Assembly (NCBI GenBank): GCA_029238175.1
Contig: JAQWGO010000113.1
Span: forward strand, 1-61,607
Direction of reading: 5' to 3'
Source of the DNA: Henriciella sp.
GTDB lineage: Bacteria; Pseudomonadota; Alphaproteobacteria; Caulobacterales; Hyphomonadaceae
DNA: 61,607 bases
Positions 22,622 through 32,182 of this stretch are shown here, piece by piece. Position 1 is the first letter of the stretch, and each line of letters begins with the position of its first letter. The notes beneath the pieces are model-generated. The model saw only the letters and a program-made list of their open reading frames with translations, was not told the origin of the DNA and made no database searches. The position numbers were made by a program, and so were the translations under genes.

Positions 22622-23485
22622 ATGTTTGTTAAGACTCTGTTTACCACGCGAATTCGGCGTTATGCTTGTGCCGTTCTGGCATCATTCGTGACCACATTTA
22701 TTGCGCTCAATGCCTCACCACTTGCTGCTGCTCAAACCAATCAGTGCAATTGGCAGGATGTTGCTGCGTGGCAAAAATCGCTGACAGAGAGTTCGCAGGA
22801 GCAAACGCCCGAATACATTCTGCGCGTCACAGAAGCTTTCATTACCGCATGTCCAAACCGTCCAGAAGTACGCGACGCTAGCCGGATTGCCGGTATCGCG
22901 GCATCGGACATGGGCGAGTCTTCAAAGGCAGTAGACCACTTCAACAACGCTCTTCCAATGCGGGATGTTCAAGCCCGGTTCTATGAAATTTCTGCACTAC
23001 TTGCGGATGGAAAATCCCGCACCGCATGGCAGGCCCGCGACGAACTTGTTGAGGATTGGCTCGACGAAATAGCCCGCGAACCAAAGATTTCTGTCGTCAC
23101 AAACAAGGTGCGCGGCGGTGAAATTCACGCCGTTACGTTCGCGCGGCGTGATCAGGAAACCGGGATTGGTGCCGCTTGGGTCGCTGTGCCTGATGGCCCG
23201 GGTTGGCCTGCGACTTTGACGATCGGATCAGAGCGCCAACTGACCGCATTTCATAAAATTCGTACCGGTGCCGATCTTCGCCACGTAGACCTTTATCGCT
23301 GCCGCGGTCGCCGAATTCTGGCGCGTGTCGATGCGGCTATGTCGGTAGGTGAAATGGATATCAGTGCAGAAACAACGCTTGTCGCATACCTTGCGCGCCC
23401 GGATAAATTTGAACGCACTGAAAAAGGCGAACCGATAAGCGTTTGCATTTGGCCGAAGCGAATTTTGCCGCCTGCGCCGCGCTAA
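22622..23485 (+). CDS. hypothetical secreted protein
   Basis: Signal peptide, intact 287 aa ORF, no family recognised. Confidence 0.7.
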   Translation: MFVKTLFTTRIRRYACAVLASFVTTFIALNASPLAAAQTNQCNWQDVAAWQKSLTESSQEQTPEYILRVTEAFITACPNRPEVRDASRIAGIAASDMGESSKAVDHFNNALPMRDVQARFYEISALLADGKSRTAWQARDELVEDWLDEIAREPKISVVTNKVRGGEIHAVTFARRDQETGIGAAWVAVPDGPGWPATLTIGSERQLTAFHKIRTGADLRHVDLYRCRGRRILARVDAAMSVGEMDISAETTLVAYLARPDKFERTEKGEPISVCIWPKRILPPAPR

Positions 23486-23982
23486 ACCAGCTGCGAAAAG
23501 TCAATTACGTCTAGCTTGTGCCCCGTAGCTTCGACAAATCGACGGAAGTCGCCGCGCCCTATCGCCGTCGTTGCCGTATTGGTGAGCGGATGAAAGTTCA
23601 CGGTCTCGAAGCCCATTAGCGCCTCATCGGCGATAAAGCGCACACGCTGTGTCGAATCATTCATCAAGGCAAAAGCCGTGACCGATCCCGGTTGAACGCC
23701 TAAAACCTCAACCATCAATTCTGCACTGGCGAAAGATAGCCGCCGCGTCCCGATCAGCTTGTGCAATTGGTTCAGCTTTAGCTGGCTATCGCACCATGCT
23801 GAAATCAGAACGATCGTGCCATCCTTATCTTTCATGAACAAGTTCTTGGTGTGGCCGCCGGGCATAGACGCCTTTAGATGACGCCCTTCTTCGACAGTGA
23901 AAGTGGCTTCGTGCTCTATCGTTGAGTGGGAAATTTCCAACTCATCCAGAAACTTAAACAGGTCAGATGGGCTTGCAGGCAT
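23482..23982 (-). CDS. YbaK/ProX-type aminoacyl-tRNA deacylase
   Basis: GGHTKNLFMKDKDG, LGVQPGSVTAFALMND, FHPLTNTATTAI. Confidence 0.9.
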   Translation of the reverse strand: MPASPSDLFKFLDELEISHSTIEHEATFTVEEGRHLKASMPGGHTKNLFMKDKDGTIVLISAWCDSQLKLNQLHKLIGTRRLSFASAELMVEVLGVQPGSVTAFALMNDSTQRVRFIADEALMGFETVNFHPLTNTATTAIGRGDFRRFVEATGHKLDVIDFSQLV

Positions 23983-24040
23983 GCCCGCCTTGGGGCAGGA
24001 AAACGGTCACTCGTCAAGACTTCTCAAAAGGGACAGGTTC

Positions 24041-24775
24041 ATGCAGCTGGAATGCTATAAGATTTATGATGTCGCCCCAGAAATCGTCCCGGGCCGCAGC
24101 ACGCGTGACTGGATGGATGCTTTTCCAGATCGCCAGCCATACCGCTGTCTGCCGCTTTCAATGGCAAATTCCACGGGTTGGGAAATCCTTTGCCCGATGG
24201 ATATCAAAATCATTTGGAATGGCGGCCCGAACAAAGAAGATATTCAACTTTTAACAACCGGCGATCCAAATGCGATCGCATCCTTTGCTGATAGTCACTT
24301 TCAGCGCGGAATTGTGACGTTTCATACCGGGCACCTGTTCCGCACACCGCCGGGATGGGGCTTGATGACGACGGGCGCCCCTAACTTCTTTAAAGATGGC
24401 GCTGCGCCTTTGACCGGCGTTGTTGAAACCGACTGGTTGCCGTTTCCGTTCACGATGAACTGGCAAATGACGCGGCCCGGCGAAGTTGTTTTCAAAAAGG
24501 GAGAGCCGTTCTGCTTCATTGTTCCGTTTGAGCACGGCAAACTTGAAGAGATTGAGCCTGAGCGAAAACTCCTCAGCACAAATCCAGAGCTTGAAGCTGA
24601 ATTCCACGGCTGGTCTAAAAGCCGCGGCGACTTCAATTCAAAGCTAAATGCAGGTGATCCAGAAACCCGCAAAGCGGGCTGGCAGCGCCACTATATGCGC
24701 GGCGAAAAACAAACTGGCGATAAGATTGATAGCCACGTCACAAAACGCCGCTTGAAGCCACCAAAAGACGTTTAG
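24041..24775 (+). CDS. DUF6065 family protein
   Basis: MQLECYKIYDVAPEIVPGRSTRDWMDAFPDRQPYRCLPLSMANSTGWEIL; longer ORF start overlaps the opposite gene. Confidence 0.75.
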   Translation: MQLECYKIYDVAPEIVPGRSTRDWMDAFPDRQPYRCLPLSMANSTGWEILCPMDIKIIWNGGPNKEDIQLLTTGDPNAIASFADSHFQRGIVTFHTGHLFRTPPGWGLMTTGAPNFFKDGAAPLTGVVETDWLPFPFTMNWQMTRPGEVVFKKGEPFCFIVPFEHGKLEEIEPERKLLSTNPELEAEFHGWSKSRGDFNSKLNAGDPETRKAGWQRHYMRGEKQTGDKIDSHVTKRRLKPPKDV

Positions 24776-25125
24776 TCTTTACGGCTGGCTTTCTCGGCGA
24801 TGCCTGAAACGCCGCGGCGCTCGGCCAGTGCGTCTGCAACCATGTCGAGGCTCACGCCTTTGATGCGCAGGCCAACAAACATATGAAACAAAAGGTCGGC
24901 AGCTTCTTCAGCCGTTTCCGTTTTACCTTCAGCCGCAATCGCGAGCGCCAGTTCTGCGCCCTCCTCGGCGATCTTCTTACCACAGCGTATGGGGCCAGCA
25001 TGCAGCAGCTTGGCAGTGTAGGATTTCTCTGGATTACTGTTTACGCGGTCGTCCACCGTGCTGCTAAGCGCGGCGAGAAGCGTGTTTAATCGGTTAGCAG
25101 ACCCTAAAGGTTTTTTCGAAGACAC
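24772..25125 (-). CDS. hisE: phosphoribosyl-ATP diphosphatase
   Basis: KKIAEEGAELALAI, EEAADLLFHMFV; adjacent to hisF. Confidence 0.92.
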   Translation of the reverse strand: MSSKKPLGSANRLNTLLAALSSTVDDRVNSNPEKSYTAKLLHAGPIRCGKKIAEEGAELALAIAAEGKTETAEEAADLLFHMFVGLRIKGVSLDMVADALAERRGVSGIAEKASRKD

Positions 25126-25137
25126 AGGCGATGATCC

Positions 25138-25896
25138 TTAAAACGGGCGCACAGGTGCGCCAGCTGCTTGTAATGTGTTACGCGCTTCCTCTAGCGAAAC
25201 TTCGCCAAAATGGAAGATTGAGGCGGCTAAAACTGCGCTTGCGCCGCCTTCGATAATAGCTGGCGCCAGATCGGCGGCGCTACCCGCCCCGCCAGATGCA
25301 ATCACCGGTACATTAACGGCAGCCGTGACGGCTTTTAGCAACGGCAAGTCATAGCCAGATTTGGTGCCATCCTTGTCCATGCTGGTTAGCAGGATTTCTC
25401 CGGCCCCTTTAGCCTCAGCAAGCTTGGCAAACTCAATGGCATCTATGCCTGTTGGTTTGCGGCCCCCGTGGGTGAAAATTTCCCAGCTATCGCCGCTTTG
25501 GCGCGCATCAATGGCAACGACCACGCATTGGCGTCCAGCCTTTGCAGCGCATCGCGCAATGACATCAGGGTCAGATACGGCCGCCGAATTAATCGCAACC
25601 TTGTCAGCGCCCGCGCGAAGCAGGGCGACCATATTCTCTGCGCTGCGCACCCCGCCGCCAACCGTTAGCGGCATGAAGCATTGTTCTGCTGTTGCGCTTA
25701 CCACATTTAGCAACGTGCCGCGGCCTTCATGGCTCGCGGTAATGTCTAGAAAGCAAAGCTCGTCAGCGCCTTGCGCGTCATAGGCTTTCGCAAGCGCCAC
25801 GGGGTCACCAGCATCGCGCAATCCAACAAAGTTCACGCCTTTGACGGTGCGGCCATCCTTAACATCAAGGCAGGGAATGATGCGGGTTTTCAGCAT
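25138..25896 (-). CDS. hisF: imidazole glycerol phosphate synthase subunit HisF
   Basis: [28 protein letters not shown]; full length. Confidence 0.97.
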   Translation of the reverse strand: MLKTRIIPCLDVKDGRTVKGVNFVGLRDAGDPVALAKAYDAQGADELCFLDITASHEGRGTLLNVVSATAEQCFMPLTVGGGVRSAENMVALLRAGADKVAINSAAVSDPDVIARCAAKAGRQCVVVAIDARQSGDSWEIFTHGGRKPTGIDAIEFAKLAEAKGAGEILLTSMDKDGTKSGYDLPLLKAVTAAVNVPVIASGGAGSAADLAPAIIEGGASAVLAASIFHFGEVSLEEARNTLQAAGAPVRPF

Positions 25897-25949
25897 AGGT
25901 GCGCTTTAACGGCCAAACTCAAGTTTGAGCAAGATTAAATCTAAGTGGA

Positions 25950-26681
25950 TTACGCTTTGGATCTAGGTTTCTTGGGACCAAGTGAAGACACAGTTGCCGG
26001 GTCAGGGGTCTTTTCCTTGAAGCGGCAAAGCTCACGAATTGAACAATCCCAGCACTTTGGCTTGCGTGCGATGCAGGTGTAGCGCCCATGAAGGATCAGC
26101 CAGTGATGCGCGCCAAGTTTATACTCGTCCGGCGTTGTGCGCTCCAAACTCGCTTCAACTTGATCCGGGTCCTTGCCCGGCGCGAGGCCTGTTCTGTTTG
26201 AGACCCTGAAGATGTGTGTATCAACCGCAATGGTTGGCTGCCCAAAGGCTTCATTCAAAACAACATTGGCTGTCTTGCGCCCAACACCGGGTAGCTTGAC
26301 CAGCTCGTCCCGGGTTTGAGGCACCTCGCCGCCAAAGTCATCGATCAGCATCTGACTCAAAGCGATAACATTCTTAGCTTTGTTGCGCCAAAGCCCAATC
26401 GTTTTGACGTGGCTCTCTACGCCTTCAAGCCCTAGAGCTAACATCTTTTCGGGTGTATCCGCTGCCGCGAACAGGCCCTTGGTTGCTTTGTTTACGCCGA
26501 CATCCGTTGCTTGCGCGGATAATGCGACGGCCACAACCAATGTGTATGGATTTACAAAATCAAGCTCGGTCTTTGGATCTGGGCGGTCCTTGGCAAGATG
26601 CGAAAACAAGATCGCCGCCTTCTCTTTGCCAAAAGTTTTCGGAGCGCGTTTCCGCTTGGATTTTGTTTTTACTATCGCCAT
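25950..26681 (-). CDS. nth: endonuclease III
   Basis: LPGVGRKTANVVLNEAFG HhH-GPD; CIARKPKCWDCSIRELC Fe-S motif; start trimmed to MAIVKTKSKRK. Confidence 0.95.
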   Translation of the reverse strand: MAIVKTKSKRKRAPKTFGKEKAAILFSHLAKDRPDPKTELDFVNPYTLVVAVALSAQATDVGVNKATKGLFAAADTPEKMLALGLEGVESHVKTIGLWRNKAKNVIALSQMLIDDFGGEVPQTRDELVKLPGVGRKTANVVLNEAFGQPTIAVDTHIFRVSNRTGLAPGKDPDQVEASLERTTPDEYKLGAHHWLILHGRYTCIARKPKCWDCSIRELCRFKEKTPDPATVSSLGPKKPRSKA

Positions 26682-26754
26682 GCGAGCATGGTTTAGGGCG
26701 ACGAGCCTGCGGCGCAAGGGCGCGCTTGCTGGATACCTGATTTTTTGAGCTATA

Positions 26755-27252
26755 ATGAAGATTATGACCCCAACGCCGCACAAAATTTATATGGACGCGT
26801 CCCTGACACCGAACCGCTCCCTCAGTCCGCGCGCCTTTACGATCGTGATGAGTATCGTTGCGGGGGTGAGTTTTCTGGCTGGCCTTATGTTCGTCTCTAT
26901 GGGCGCATTTCCGGTCATCGGCTTCTTCGGCCTAGATGCACTTGCCATCTGGTTGGCATTCCGGTGGAGTTTCCGGTCCCTGAAACAAGAAACAAAAGTC
27001 CGCGTGACCGCCGATACGATTGATGTTGAGCATTTCGAAGCTGGTAAAATTGTCAAAACAGCAAGCATTCCAACGATTTTTGCGCGCGTCAGGCTAGAGC
27101 TGCCAGAGCGCCGCCCAAGTGAGCTGCAACTTGCCTATCAACAACAAGCTTGGGTCATTGGCCGCTTTCTCACACCGGGCGAACGCAAAGGCTTTAAGCG
27201 CGCTCTTGAAGACGCCATTCGCCGCGCAAAAGATGAGCGATTTGAGGTTTAA
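26755..27252 (+). CDS. DUF2244 domain-containing membrane protein
   Basis: LTPNRSLSPRAF...GFFGLDALAIWLAFRWSFR; FLTPGERKGFKRAL. Confidence 0.85.
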   Translation: MKIMTPTPHKIYMDASLTPNRSLSPRAFTIVMSIVAGVSFLAGLMFVSMGAFPVIGFFGLDALAIWLAFRWSFRSLKQETKVRVTADTIDVEHFEAGKIVKTASIPTIFARVRLELPERRPSELQLAYQQQAWVIGRFLTPGERKGFKRALEDAIRRAKDERFEV

Positions 27253-27260
27253 CAAAAAAG

Positions 27261-27274
27261 TGACGCCTGCGTCA
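27261..27274. promoter_or_regulatory. palindromic operator TGACGCCTGCGTCA
   Basis: 6-bp arms; near-identical second copy 42 bp downstream. Confidence 0.6.
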
Positions 27275-27302
27275 TAGTTTTTTCATTTTACTTATGCTAA
27301 GC

Positions 27303-27316
27303 TGACGCCAACGTCA
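27303..27316. promoter_or_regulatory. palindromic operator TGACGCCAACGTCA
   Basis: Same 14-mer apart from two central bases; upstream of the P450. Confidence 0.6.
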
Positions 27317-27353
27317 TAATTGCGGCTTATCTGCTGCAGATACGGAGGCACAG

Positions 27354-28685
27354 ATGGCAGACACAATGACCAAGATCGCTCTTAATTTAGAGCGCCCACA
27401 TATTACCCCCCGCGAACCTATGCACCCAGGTTACTTGGAGTTCGGTCAGGCTGTTCCTGATGCGGCCACCATTTCTCTTGATGATATTAATATTGTGGAC
27501 CCTGAAATCTGGCGTCAAGGCGCGTACTGGGAACGCTTCGCACGCATGCGTGCAGAGGATCCACTTCACTGGACCGAAGATAGTTTCGTTGGCGGTGTCT
27601 GGTCTGGCACCCGCTACGAAGAAATCATGAAGATCGACATCGATCACAAATGCTTCTCTTCCAGCTGGGAGCATGGCGGCATCGTTCTTGGTGAACCTTT
27701 GGAAGATTTTGAACTTCCAATGTTCATCGCAATGGATGAGCCGAAACATTCAGAGCAACGCAAGACCGTCCAACCAGCCGTTGCCCCTAACATGCTTAAA
27801 GAGTTTGAGCCTCTGATCCGTAAACGTACACAGGAACTACTCGATACGCTTCCGGTCGGTGAACCGTTTGACTGGGTTGATACAGTTTCAATCGAGCTGA
27901 CAACAATGATGCTGGCGACCCTATTCGACTTCCCATTCGAAGATCGCCGCAAGCTGACCCGCTGGTCTGATGTTTCAACAAACCGTGAAAATCCAGATAT
28001 TTGCCCAGGCGGTGAAGAACAGTGGAAGCAAGAACTACTTGAATGCCTAACAGCCTTCATGGGCATCTATCAGAAGAAACAGGCAGAGCCTGTCCGCAAT
28101 GACCTGATCAGCCTTCTGGCCCATGGTGAAAAAACGAAAAATATGAGCCCGCAAGAATTGCTCGGGAATGTCATTCTCCTCATTGTTGGCGGTAATGACA
28201 CAACGCGTAACTCAATGACCGCTTCGGTTTACGGCCTCAACAAGTTCCCAGAAGAATATGCCAAACTGAAAAAGGATCACTCGCTGATCCCGAATATGGT
28301 TTCTGAAGTTATTCGCTGGCAAACACCTTTGGCCTTCATGCGCCGTACAGCGCTCGAAGATGTTGAGATGCACGGCAAAACGATCAAAAAAGGTGACCAG
28401 ATCGCCATGTGGTATGTCTCTGGTAACCGCGACGAAGAGTTTTGGGACGAAGATCCAAACCGTTTGATCATTGATCGCAAACAGGCACGTAATCACTTGT
28501 CATTCGGCTTTGGTATTCACCGTTGCGTGGGTAACCGCCTTGGTGAGCTACAGCTGCGCATCCTTTGGGAAGAAATTTTCGAACGCTTCAGCCATGTTGA
28601 AGTTCTTGAAGAGCCAGCGCTTACATCTGGTGCCTTTGTGAAGGGCTACACTTGGATGCCGGTTATCTGTCACCCAAAGAAATAA
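27354..28685 (+). CDS. cytochrome P450, CYP153-like (alkane/fatty-acid terminal hydroxylase type)
   Basis: GGNDTTRNSMT I-helix; EVIRWQTPLAFMRRTA; HLSFGFGIHRCVGNRLGELQLRILWEEI heme region. Confidence 0.9.
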   Translation: MADTMTKIALNLERPHITPREPMHPGYLEFGQAVPDAATISLDDINIVDPEIWRQGAYWERFARMRAEDPLHWTEDSFVGGVWSGTRYEEIMKIDIDHKCFSSSWEHGGIVLGEPLEDFELPMFIAMDEPKHSEQRKTVQPAVAPNMLKEFEPLIRKRTQELLDTLPVGEPFDWVDTVSIELTTMMLATLFDFPFEDRRKLTRWSDVSTNRENPDICPGGEEQWKQELLECLTAFMGIYQKKQAEPVRNDLISLLAHGEKTKNMSPQELLGNVILLIVGGNDTTRNSMTASVYGLNKFPEEYAKLKKDHSLIPNMVSEVIRWQTPLAFMRRTALEDVEMHGKTIKKGDQIAMWYVSGNRDEEFWDEDPNRLIIDRKQARNHLSFGFGIHRCVGNRLGELQLRILWEEIFERFSHVEVLEEPALTSGAFVKGYTWMPVICHPKK

Positions 28686-28690
28686 TCTGA

Positions 28691-29464
28691 TTAATCTTCT
28701 TCGGGCCTCTCTGTGAGGCCCGAAAGCCATCGCCGTCCCCCATCCAGAGTGATCGACTCGCCTGTAATAATGGCGCTGTTTGGGCTGGCCAGAAACGCAG
28801 TTGTTTCAGCAATTTCTTCGGCCAAGGCTGCGCGTTCCATAGGCGTACGGTCTTTCAGCCAAGGCTCACGCCCTTCGGCGCGCGGGCGCAAAGCGACGAC
28901 TGCATTCACGCGGATGCCTTCATTTGCTAGCTCAATCGCAGCCGATTTGATGATGCCCATGATCGCATGTTGCGAGACGCTTTCACTGAACCAGCCCGGC
29001 TGTGACATGGATGCCCCAAGCGACAGCACAAAGGTAAATGTCCCGGTCTGACGTGATCGATCAATTGCATTCTCTGGGTCTGTGCGTTCGGCAATTAGCT
29101 CTGGACTGAAAACGCGTAGCGCCTGAACTGCGCCGCGTACCGTTTTCATAAGAACATTTTCGAACGCCTCCATTTCCAAACCCAGCAGGCGATCGGGCTC
29201 GGGCAGCGGCGGAATGACGACGACATTATCGACAAAATGATAAGTCTCTAATGCGGCAGACAGCGCGTTTCGAAGCCCAAGCTTTGAATGTATTGGCCCG
29301 TGGTGATAAGTAATCTTCTCACCAAGCGTCTTCTTGAGGTCTTTTAGAAGATCCGCATTGGGATCAACCGCAACGATATTATGGCCATCCTCCAGAAAGC
29401 GGCGCGCAACAGCGTCGCCTACGGTCTGGCCTAGGCCGACAATCAGTGTGACGGGTTTATACAT
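28691..29464 (-). CDS. divergent SDR family protein lacking canonical YxxxK
   Basis: Rossmann start VTLIVGLGQTVGDAVARRF; SAAIELANEGIRVNAV; C-terminal ITGESITLDGGRRW. Confidence 0.8.
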   Translation of the reverse strand: MYKPVTLIVGLGQTVGDAVARRFLEDGHNIVAVDPNADLLKDLKKTLGEKITYHHGPIHSKLGLRNALSAALETYHFVDNVVVIPPLPEPDRLLGLEMEAFENVLMKTVRGAVQALRVFSPELIAERTDPENAIDRSRQTGTFTFVLSLGASMSQPGWFSESVSQHAIMGIIKSAAIELANEGIRVNAVVALRPRAEGREPWLKDRTPMERAALAEEIAETTAFLASPNSAIITGESITLDGGRRWLSGLTERPEED

Positions 29465-29520
29465 GCTCGGCGCTCCTGCCAGACAACCAATCGATCGCTG
29501 ACAGGATTAGCCTGCCAACG

Positions 29521-29688
29521 TCAACTCGCGCGTAGCATACCAATCTCTTCTTTAAGCTTCAGTTTCTGTCGCTTGAGATCTTTTACCGTTGTGATGTCAT
29601 AGGCGGGACGTTTCTGTTCCTGTGAAATCTTGTCTTCGAGTTTCGCGTGGCGACGATTGAGCTCTTGGATCCGATTTTGCAGTGACAT
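29521..29688 (-). CDS. DUF465 (YdcH-like) small coiled-coil protein
   Basis: MSLQNRIQELNRRHAKLEDKISQEQKRP...LKRQKLKLKEEI. Confidence 0.85.
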   Translation of the reverse strand: MSLQNRIQELNRRHAKLEDKISQEQKRPAYDITTVKDLKRQKLKLKEEIGMLRAS

Positions 29689-29812
29689 GAATAGTCTCCT
29701 TCTCTTTCTGAAACCTGTGACTTTATAGACACAGGTAACCATAAGCAGCGATAAGAGTCACGGCGTCCGGGCTAGAAAAATAAACTATGCAAATTTATTG
29801 CGCGAACTTCGC

Positions 29813-30514
29813 TCAACGCGCCCGCTTTTTTGCGTTTTTTGCCCGAAACATGGTCTCATCTGCTAAAGCAATCAGCGATTCAGAACTATATCCGCGTTGC
29901 CATTCGACACAGCCGCATGACGCGCCCAGTTTGACCGAGTCCAATCCATCCTCCGCGCTATCGCGAACCGTCAGGCTGCCAATCACTTGCTCAAGACTAG
30001 CCGCTTTCGCAGCACTGTCCTGATGTTCAGCATGGGTTAGCGCGATGCCAAATTCATCGCCGCCTAAACGCCCTACAATATCGGTTTGGCGGACATTATC
30101 GATCAAAGTCTGTGCGACATGCTGGATAACTTTGTCGCCTGTGGCGTGACCGAAGCGATCATTGATGAGCTTAAACCGATCTAGGTCGATAAATATCAGG
30201 CTGAGCGGGGTGCCATAGCGCTCTGCTAATGCGATTTCACGCGACAGCTCTCGTTCAAAGGCCCGGCGATTAAACACCGGACAAAGCGCGTCCCGGTCTG
30301 CAAGTAATTCAGCGGCTTCAAGCTTTTGCTGCAACGCAGAACGATCTGCCCGAACTGCAATGACTTCGCTGGCCATCGCCTCAACAGCGGCTCTCGCATG
30401 TGCAGGAAGTGCGGCGAGATCAATTCCAATCGCGTGCAGAAGGCGATGGCGACTGTCGCTCTCGGTATCCGGTTCCCGGCTGATTTGTGTAGGGTTAGGT
30501 GCAGCTTCAGCCAT
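29813..30514 (-). CDS. GGDEF diguanylate cyclase-like protein
   Basis: DALCPVFNRRAFEREL...GRLGGDEFGIAL. Confidence 0.9.
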   Translation of the reverse strand: MAEAAPNPTQISREPDTESDSRHRLLHAIGIDLAALPAHARAAVEAMASEVIAVRADRSALQQKLEAAELLADRDALCPVFNRRAFERELSREIALAERYGTPLSLIFIDLDRFKLINDRFGHATGDKVIQHVAQTLIDNVRQTDIVGRLGGDEFGIALTHAEHQDSAAKAASLEQVIGSLTVRDSAEDGLDSVKLGASCGCVEWQRGYSSESLIALADETMFRAKNAKKRAR

Positions 30515-30614
30515 ATAAGCAGCTTACCGCAAATCACCTGCATTGCCCAGCATCAGTTAAGCTTGACGGGGCCTCGAACATTTTTATGTTGCGCGCTTTG
30601 GACGGGGGCTTTCG

Positions 30615-31118
30615 ATGAGCCAAACCTCAAACACAGATCAGCCAGTTGTTGGCGTCATCATGGGTAGCCAATCTGATTGGCCAGTGATGGAAAAAGCTTG
30701 CGAGATTTTGGACCAACTCGGCGTCGGTTTCGAAGCTAAGATCGTTTCAGCGCACCGCACGCCTGACCGCCTCTATGAGTATGCATCAAGTGCGAAAGCG
30801 CGTGGCATCCACGTTATAATCGCTGGTGCAGGCGGCGCCGCCCACCTACCGGGCATGGCGGCGGCGATGACCCCGCTTCCAGTGCTCGGCGTTCCGGTGA
30901 AGTCACGCGCGCTGAACGGAATAGACAGCCTGCTTTCTATCGCGCAAATGCCAAAAGGCGTTCCGGTTGGAACATTGGCGATTGGTGAAGCAGGCGCGGC
31001 AAATGCCGGGATCTTGGCGGCTTCAATAATAGCGCTTCACAATCCAGACGTTGCGGCAAAACTGGATGCCTTCCGGGCTGCGCAAACCGAGGCTGTTCAG
31101 GAAACGCCGAAAGCATGA
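30615..31118 (+). CDS. purE: 5-(carboxyamino)imidazole ribonucleotide mutase
   Basis: [40 protein letters not shown]. Confidence 0.97.
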   Translation: MSQTSNTDQPVVGVIMGSQSDWPVMEKACEILDQLGVGFEAKIVSAHRTPDRLYEYASSAKARGIHVIIAGAGGAAHLPGMAAAMTPLPVLGVPVKSRALNGIDSLLSIAQMPKGVPVGTLAIGEAGAANAGILAASIIALHNPDVAAKLDAFRAAQTEAVQETPKA

Positions 31119-32182
31119 CCCCTCTAAAGGCTGGCTCAACCATCGGGATACTCGGCGGCGGCCAGCTTGGGCGGATGCTCGCTAGTTCTGCGGCGCAGCT
31201 TGGGTTTGATGTATCAATCTATTGTCCCGAAGATGATTGCCCTGCCGCCCGGGTCGCGGCCTCCCACACATTCGGACAGTATAATGATCCTGCTGCGCTG
31301 CTCGCATGGGCGCAAAGCTGCGATGTCGTGACTTATGAATTTGAGAATGTGCCTGTCACCGCCGCCGAGGCTCTGATCGCAGCAGGTATTACGGTTCGCC
31401 CCGGTGCTAAACCTCTTGAAGTGTCTCAAGATCGCCTGACAGAGAAGGCCTTCCTGCGCGAATGCGGCATTCCAACGGCTGATTTCGCGGCAGTAAACGC
31501 GCCAGACGATATCGCTGATCCCATTAAAGCGTTTGGCGGCAAAGGCATCCTGAAGACTTGCCGCGATGGTTATGACGGTAAGGGTCAGGTTCGGTTGGAA
31601 GAGGGTGATGATTACGTCGCCGCCTGTAAAGCTCTCGCAAATGCCCCTTCCATCCTTGAGGCGTTCGTTCCGTTCGAGCTGGAAGTCTCGGTTATCGTCG
31701 CCCGCGACGCGGTCGGTGATACGCTTTGCTACGACCTACCGCGCAATGAGCACGTCAACGGCATCCTTCGCCGTTCAGTCGTGCCTAGCAACCTCGCTGA
31801 AGACGTTGTCAAAAACGCATGTGAGGCTGCGGAGAAGCTCGCCCATGCGCTCGAATATGTCGGTGTTCTGGCGCTTGAGTTTTTCGTGATGAAGGACGGT
31901 TCGCTCATGGCGAATGAATTCGCGCCGCGTGTCCATAATTCAGGCCACTGGACCCCGGAAGCCTGCGCGACGGGCCAGTTTGAACAGCATATCCGCGCCG
32001 TCGTCGGCTGGCCTCTAGGGCCTGTGACGCGTTTTCACGACGTTGAAATGCTAAACCTGCTCGGCGAAGAAGCTATGGTGCCGCCAGAGGTACTGTCCGC
32101 CGACGGCGTCTTAACACTCTATGGCAAGCGCGAAGCCAAAGCTGGCCGCAAAATGGGCCATTTGGTCCGTCGCCGCGTTTAA
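31115..32182 (+). CDS. purK: 5-(carboxyamino)imidazole ribonucleotide synthase
   Basis: [33 protein letters not shown]; overlaps purE. Confidence 0.97.
   Translation: MTPLKAGSTIGILGGGQLGRMLASSAAQLGFDVSIYCPEDDCPAARVAASHTFGQYNDPAALLAWAQSCDVVTYEFENVPVTAAEALIAAGITVRPGAKPLEVSQDRLTEKAFLRECGIPTADFAAVNAPDDIADPIKAFGGKGILKTCRDGYDGKGQVRLEEGDDYVAACKALANAPSILEAFVPFELEVSVIVARDAVGDTLCYDLPRNEHVNGILRRSVVPSNLAEDVVKNACEAAEKLAHALEYVGVLALEFFVMKDGSLMANEFAPRVHNSGHWTPEACATGQFEQHIRAVVGWPLGPVTRFHDVEMLNLLGEEAMVPPEVLSADGVLTLYGKREAKAGRKMGHLVRRRV

Noticed and set aside
23897-24040. N-terminal 48 aa of the DUF6065 ORF
   Set aside because: Antisense to the YbaK-family gene; family-consistent start is MQLECYKIYDV at 24041.
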